Source of the DNA: Micromussa lordhowensis
Lineage: Eukaryota; Cnidaria; Anthozoa; Scleractinia; Lobophylliidae
Assembly (NCBI GenBank): GCA_964020085.1
Contig: OZ026595.1
Span: forward strand, 17,351,484-17,415,483
Length of the DNA stretch: 64,000 nt
Reading direction: 5' to 3'
This document shows, piece after piece, positions 58,444 through 64,000 of the stretch. How positions within the stretch are numbered: position 1 is the first letter of the stretch; every line of letters begins with the position of its first letter. The notes below the pieces were generated by a model. It had not been told where the DNA came from. It saw only the letters and a list, made by a program, of their open reading frames with translations, and did no database searches. A program made the position numbers and the translations under genes.

Positions 58444-60011
58444 GGTATCAGTGTACCCCAAATGACCATCATTCTTTGGCCGCGGTTTACAGTCGGACGT
58501 TTGACGCAAACCCCAATAAAGTATATATTTTCTGAGAGCCTAATAATTGTAGATTACGAAGGTATTTTCATCGACATAAAAAAATGTACGGTTTTCCGAA
58601 TATAGCGCGCTATTTCCCAAAGTACAGAGGTTCACTAATCAAGTTCGTTTCCGGTCAGATTTAATCGGGAGAACACGATCAACATCGCTATGTCTTCTTG
58701 ACACCTTTCTCTGAAAAACGGTGTCGGGAAATTTTGATTACTTGTCTGGGCCCAGTTGTTCAAAGGCTGGATAACGCTATCCACCGGATAAATCGCTATC
58801 CAGTGGATAAGTGTTAGCAAAACAAACCACTCTATCCACTGGATAGTGATTTATCCGGTGGATAGTGTTATCCAGCCTTTGAACAACTGGGGCCAGGTTT
58901 GTTTCTGACACGCAGTTAAACTTTGAGAGTTGATAAAACATGCATTATCTTCACTAAAAAGGTCATAACTTTTGAAAGAAGCCAAAAATGAAACTTCCCC
59001 GACACCGTTTTTTTGCCTGATTATCGGGCAACGTTCTCTCCAAATTTCAGCGAAAAACGTTGAAAACTCGCCAGAAACGAACTCAAAATGTGCGCCTCAC
59101 TTGCTGAAATTTTCGTTTCGAGATACGAAGAAAAATATACTTTTGGGCGTTCTTCCGGTGTAATGAGATAATTACACAAAACGTGTTAAAGTTAATTACC
59201 CGTTGATAGACCAAGTAAAGGCTCAGTTTACTTTAACAATAGAGCTCATATCAATAACAAAGCGGGCTCAAAAGGTTGCTCCTGGAGGGAAATATCCTCT
59301 GGATGATCTGGATTCCGCCGCTCGCGTATAAGGTTAGTAAGGAAATAATTTTCGTTTAATTTTTCATTTTCCATGTTTTAAATGTATTTGCTAATGCAGA
59401 TTCACCATCCATCTAACGAAACAGGTTGAATGATGCCGAAGACAAGTAAAGGGACAGGAAACGAACGGGCACGTACGCGTGCAGATCAAGAAGTTACGAC
59501 TTCGAACTTTGTTCTTCCTCGTCTTGTGAAATCAACTTCTCCTGCTCAAAGTAGGAACCTCGGTCGCTAGCAGCTAAAACATCAGCCCGATCCTTATCGA
59601 ATGATCGGCGAAACCTTTTTTCCTCTTTGAAGGTTTCTTCGCGCTTGCAAAAGGACACGGACTTCGTTTTTTCTTCGACGACATGGAATAGAAATACCAT
59701 AAACTTTTCAATCTAAAATATACAAAAGCAAAACACTCGAAGCAGCACGTCGACGACCAATTTTAGAAATACAAACACAAACGTGTATCGTGTCTGTCAC
59801 GTGATGCAAGTTTACTTCTCGTGACAACGTGTTGACAGCTATCAATTAGAGATAATTAATGGGAAAAAAACGTTTTCTGTTAATAACTTTGCTTAGGATC
59901 AATCTTTTTTCATAGAATTTTTTTTTGAATGAAAGATTGCAATACGATCTATCTGAAAAAGCGAAAAATTTTTTTTTGGAAAAATGATCAAATTTGGGGT
60001 ACACTTATACC
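58444..60011. mobile_element. 1.57-kb TTAA-flanked inverted-repeat element
   Basis: Left end GGTATCAGTGTACCCCAAAT and right end (reverse strand) GGTATAAGTGTACCCCAAAT are inverted copies, and TTAA flanks both (58440-58443, 60012-60015). TTAA duplication points to piggyBac-type mobilisation. No transposase is visible. Small exon-like frames lie inside (MPKTSKGTGNERARTRAD after an acceptor near 59427), possibly captured host sequence. A second MITE is nested within. Confidence 0.6.
58747..58895. mobile_element. 149-bp hairpin MITE nested in the TTAA element
   Basis: CCCAGTTGTTCAAAGGCTGG and CTATCCACCGGATAAATC at the left are mirrored by GATTTATCCGGTGGATAG and CCAGCCTTTGAACAACTGGG at the right; arms are about 60 bp with a short loop. 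This end type is widespread in marine animals. Confidence 0.9.
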
Positions 60012-60026
60012 TTAAGGACATTTGAA

Positions 60027-60303
60027 ATGGAAGAAGCCGTACATCAAATCTGGCTTGGCAGTCCGGTAGAGGACGAAACGAATCGCGAACATGTTAACTT
60101 GGCAAGCCGAGGCGTATATTTTCAAGAAGGGGTTTCGAGCAATCTCAAAAACTGCTGAATCATGCAACATAGGTGTAGTGCACTTAAGAAATCCCGATTT
60201 CTCGAGCCTCTACAGGAAAAGAAAAGAAAATTACGGTGAAACAAATCCAAATGAAATGACCTTTGGTTCAACTTATCGGGAGGCTAAAGAAATCGAGGAT
60301 TAA
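60027..60303 (+). other. possible gene fragment beside the TTAA element
   Basis: From ATG 60027 one frame reads MEEAVHQIWLGSPVEDE...REHVNLASRG to TGA near 60155. A shifted frame then continues KKGFRAISKTAESCNIGVVH...RKRKENYGE to TAA at 60301-60303. The two together look like one coding stretch with a frame change, but I recognise no family. Confidence 0.3.
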
Positions 60304-60436
60304 ATCGGGAATTTGAAGTTAATAATCTAAAAATGCACTGCTATCAAATTAACTTGCTATCGATCCGAACTGTTCTGGACTTTTCCTTCATTTCTCCGAT
60401 ATCGTTTATCACTATAAATCTTCACATGTAATCCAT

Positions 60437-63400
60437 TCATTCAATTAACTTCTGTTTCTCTTCTTTCTCCTCCTCCTCCTCCTCCTCTGACTTTCTGCGG
60501 GGTAGCGGAAGCCACATAGCCCCTGGTATGTACGGAGGATCGCTGACAGCACTTCGCTGCAGTAAGTTCCTGTCCTTAGCTCTGCTCTGCTTTTCAGCCT
60601 TGAGAAGGAATCTCTGTTCCTTTCTTTTCCTCTTGATCTCCTTGACCCACTGGGACTCGCCAGAAATCTGGCCTCGTGCCTGGCTTATAAACTGTGGGTT
60701 TCTTTTCCGCGTGCATTCGAATCGCGACAAGCTGATGTGGCCCTGATATTTCACCCCGCGTTTACCTAAAATTGAAACGCAAGAAATACGAGATTACATG
60801 TAGATTTCTTCATTTGTCCTCGTAAGAGCGAATTCCGCCGAAAAAAACGACCATTTCCGATTCTCACTAACCAATCAAGAAATTACACGAAGACGCCCGA
60901 AGTTGTCTTGTAAGCGCGTCTATGTGAAGGGCTCAGCATGCCGAACAATTTTGTACGCTCTTCGGAGCGATTGGGTAAAATTCCGAAAATTCATAATGTG
61001 TAACTGTCAGTGTGATATTGAATTCAGAGGCAATTACTTCCTCTAGTTATTCAACTAGAATAGTTTCGCTCCCATGATTGTGACAGAGATTCGCCAAATT
61101 ACTCAGGCAATCAGATTTCTCAATTTCTCAATTTACTACTCGCGACCTGCATAGTTTTATTTTTCCTTATCCCTCTTCTCCCTTCCAACCATCAGAGCAC
61201 ACAAGTCTAACAACTCACCTCTCCTTCGCACACTAGCTGGCAGCAAGGCTGGCTGTCTGATGTGAAGCCCAACAGCATTAGGAGTGTGTGCCTTCACCGT
61301 CACTAACGAGCCAACACCTGCTGTCACAGACACCCAGCCGACACTGGACAGCACTACATCAGCACCACTAGTGTCCCAGCCGATTCCTTTGATGGTGAAG
61401 TCTTGTGAGCCTAGCGGTGGAAATGTCTCCATGCGCTCTTTTCCACCGACGGGTATCTGTAAAACAGGTGAGACGGGGATAAGGCTAAGACAAAACAACA
61501 ACAGAAACAGTCTTAGGTGAAAAAAAAAACAGTTTGCTTATTAAATTCACTTATTTTAACAGGAATTACGTCCCGACTGTTACACCTTTAAAAAAGGACC
61601 TGATGTTGAAAGCTCGACTTTGTAGTTAGTATTTAGCAAATGGCAAAAAGGATAGCGTAAAAGTTTCAAATGTTCACGGGTTATCTGTCTCATTCTTTTC
61701 CAATCTTAGCCATCTTTGTTCTGGTTTGGTTTCGGTGTTGTTGTAACTGGTAAACTAGAATTAATTTGAGGTTAGGTTTAATCAGTTCAGGTCAATTTGT
61801 GCATCGCAATTAGGGACTTAATAAGCTATATCCATCGTGATAACTGCTGAAAAAAATAAGACTAACATCAAATTATCCAACATGCATTTTCATAGGACCA
61901 AATTCAAACACTCTGCTCAATGAACAGGGAAAACATATACGCTATCACGGAGCATTCCAGGCGCTACTAGAAATAACTTTAAATTCGCCATGTTAGCTTG
62001 TACTCAAGCACACCTTTTCTAGGCACAAGCCAGCTAAAAGAACTCAGAAGTTCTGTGTCCCAGACTCCCTCCTTCAGTAACAGAGATCTTCCTTCACGCT
62101 GCATCTTTTCACATGTGTGTAAACGTGACTTACAATGATAGGTCCACTGTACCAAAAGAAAATCTTCTTTACTGCTTTATGCATCAGGCAATGTCTCCTT
62201 ATTTGATGAATTTCTATATTTTCATTATCAATCTGCTTGGAAATGTTTGCTTGTGAAGGGAGAAATTAGGAGTTCACTCTCAGAAATGGATCTTACCCCA
62301 AGCAGTTCTGTGCCAGCATGCTGGCTGTACACTTCATCAGCACGCTCTTCACTGCATATGTGGACTGGCAAGTTAGGAGATGCCACCACAGTAAAAAACA
62401 CAGACTCGCTTGCCTGGAACAATGCAATGAAAAAACTCTATCAACCATCAACAGTTTCACGCAAAATACATTCACACTAAATAAACTTACGATTTTTGCA
62501 AAACTTCTTTTGGCTAGTGGTACAATCCTTGTCCCTACACAAGAGGTAATTGGTAAGCTAACAATTCTCATTTGTTATCCAATCCGAAATCACATGTACA
62601 TTCAGTTGAGGGCCAAAGGCCAATTAATGAGGGTCAAGCAAAATGATCATTATTTAGACGAACCTCTCTTTTGTTTTGTTTTTGGTTATGTGTCTTTTGG
62701 GTTGGAAGAGGTACCTACAGATACAGTTTCTCATATCTTTGTTTTTGCTGCCGACTATTGCATACTAAACCACAGACCTTTGGAATTGTGTCCCACTCAC
62801 TGTCATTGTCTCGCTTCCTTCTTTTTATCTATTGTAAGTAATGAAGAAAAAAAGAAGAAAGTTTTATTAACTGAAAGCAACTAGTTGCTAACTACATGTA
62901 CACAGCAGCCTTGAGCCACTTAACTTTGGTGAAAACTGGATAAAAGTAATGAATATATTATTATGAAGCTTCATAATGAATGAGCTCTGCTATAAATGAT
63001 TTTTAAGACAGAAAGTATCACCTTTTCTTTTCCACCAGTACTCTAGAAATAATTCCAAATTTTATGGAATACAAAATAGGTAAAAGTTTGGGAATGATTT
63101 CTGCTAGTCTACCTGTACCAGTTCAATATTTCGTTGTAGCAAAGCTACGATTTTGTGACAAGAGTTAAATTTCACGTACGTCGAAAAGTCCTGGGGCTTT
63201 CTTTGTGGCATTGTATACAGTATATAGTCAAGTATTTTTGTTTTGGACTGACTTTCCTGTGGTTAGACAACAACAGAAACTTTCTTATTAAGTGGGGAAA
63301 CGCCTCTTTCAGTGTCTTCCACAGCCTTTTAAGTTCAAAGTTTGATAAATCTGTGTAAGCAGAGTTAAGAATAACCTGACGTGGGAAGATCTTACTCTCT

Positions 63401-63660
63401 AAATTCTGTGTGCTCCCTAGCCCTAATCCTCAGTGATGCAACAGTCTTCTTACGTATATACACATGCAGTTGAATTTCAAGAGCAGACCTAACTGCATCG
63501 TTTTACAACAAACTGCATTTCAGCACACCTCAAGATAATCCACTCTGGCCAGGCCACCTAACAGTAAGGAGTGACCTGGTTTGAGAATAAAGGTTCTGGG
63601 AACAAACCACAGGGTTGGATTCAAACGTCTTATCTCCTCCATTGTCAACAGATTAGTGAT
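60437..63660 (-). CDS. NOA1: NOA1, mitochondrial YqeH-type GTPase, C-terminal four exons (271 aa; N-terminus beyond window)
   Basis: Exons 63660-63529, 62413-62297, 61456-61219 and 60765-60437 join in frame to TGA at 60437. Reading: LWFVPRTFILKPGHSLLLGG (beta-domain typical of YqeH/NOA1), FFTVVASPNLPVHIC, ERADEVYSQHAG, IPVGGKERMETFPPLGSQDF, SSVGWVSVTAG and HTPNAVGLHIRQPALLP, the RNA/nucleotide-binding C-terminal region of NOA1. The circularly permuted GTPase motifs and mitochondrial targeting peptide lie upstream, outside the window. NOA1 assists mitochondrial ribosome assembly and respiration. The last exon extends past the vertebrate-like end with a very basic helix (WVKEIKRKRKEQRFLLKAEK) and an acidic run (RKSEEEEEEEKEEKQKL), a lineage-specific tail. 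No frame break was seen. Confidence 0.9.
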
Positions 63661-63755
63661 CTGTAAAGATGATCAAACTCAAAATAACTGCGTAATCAAG
63701 GCAAGTTAGGATAAAGAATTTCATCTGATATCTTCATATACCAGTAATACTAATT

Positions 63756-63874
63756 AACAATTATTCCATGAGTGCGCGTTGGATATGAGATGATAGATCT
63801 AGCCAACAAGGCGCGTAGCGCCGAGTTGGCTATAATCATCTCATATCCAACAAGCATGAGTGGAATAATTGTTT
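63756..63874. mobile_element. 119-bp hairpin MITE in a NOA1 intron
   Basis: ACAATTATTCCATGAGTGCG, GTTGGATATGAGATGAT and AGCCAAC are mirrored by GTTGGCT, ATCATCTCATATCCAAC and TGGAATAATTGT, folding almost end to end. It lies 96 bp upstream of a coding exon. Confidence 0.85.
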
Positions 63875-64000
63875 TATTTAAAACGCCCCAAAAATAAAGA
63901 ACTAGACTACAATGAAAACAAAAAGGCCCAAAAAATCACGCAAACGCACGCCATTTTTGTAGATCATGGTATAATGGCTCATATACCATGATGGCTAAGC

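Noticed and set aside
62318..62884. 188-codon + reading frame
   Set aside because: It is antisense to a NOA1 exon and runs into its intron, with no splice or family evidence.

Overview
The window reads as nuclear DNA of an anthozoan cnidarian, most likely a stony coral. It is AT-rich, has many small phase-compatible exons with GT-AG introns, recurrent tacatgta-type words, and an unusual density of hairpin (foldback/MITE) repeats. It also has Gypsy and GIY-YIG (Penelope-like) retroelement debris and cnidarian multi-copy families, including a P2X7 'ballast' domain outside a P2X channel. One 200-N assembly gap lies at 2470-2669. All assignments were made by eye from the sequence; no database search was run.

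Layout. 1-1.4 kb holds the terminal exon of an unrecognised + gene. 1.7-6.1 kb holds a + gene with a ubiquitin/PB1-like N-terminal segment, whose intron is invaded by a 1.94-kb foldback element (3949-5889). That element carries its own promoter-like box and a two-exon zinc-ribbon gene, with the first exon duplicated in both arms. 8.0-9.1 kb, convergent on the - strand, is a CXC-like plus P2X7-ballast gene broken by frame discontinuities. 10-13 kb has another foldback element and a decayed Gypsy pol with an LTR. 13-31 kb is almost gene-free and repeat-built: a 2.35-kb tandem duplication (18.5-24.05 kb), an 82-bp array, several foldbacks, and a GGAAATTTCCGG-rich tract hosting a small MITE with an 11-bp duplication.

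31.9-43.0 kb (-) is a complete 17-exon SEC23IP-type gene of about 995 residues (Pro-rich N-terminus, WWE, GHSLG lipase core, SAM, DDHD). 44.3-46.7 kb (+) is a complete three-exon MARCH-type RING-CH membrane E3 ligase. 47.4-51.8 kb (-) is a six-exon type II membrane protein with one thrombospondin type 1 repeat and an unrecognised C-terminal half. 55.9-58.0 kb is a young tandem repeat. 58.4-60.0 kb is a TTAA-flanked inverted-repeat element with another MITE nested in it. 60.4-63.7 kb (-) holds the last four exons of NOA1, a mitochondrial GTPase whose N-terminal part lies beyond the window.

The intact housekeeping genes (ER-exit-site factor, membrane E3 ligase, mitochondrial GTPase) share no pathway. 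The distinctive biology is in the repeats, above all the foldback element whose two arms carry convergent copies of a promoter and coding exon.
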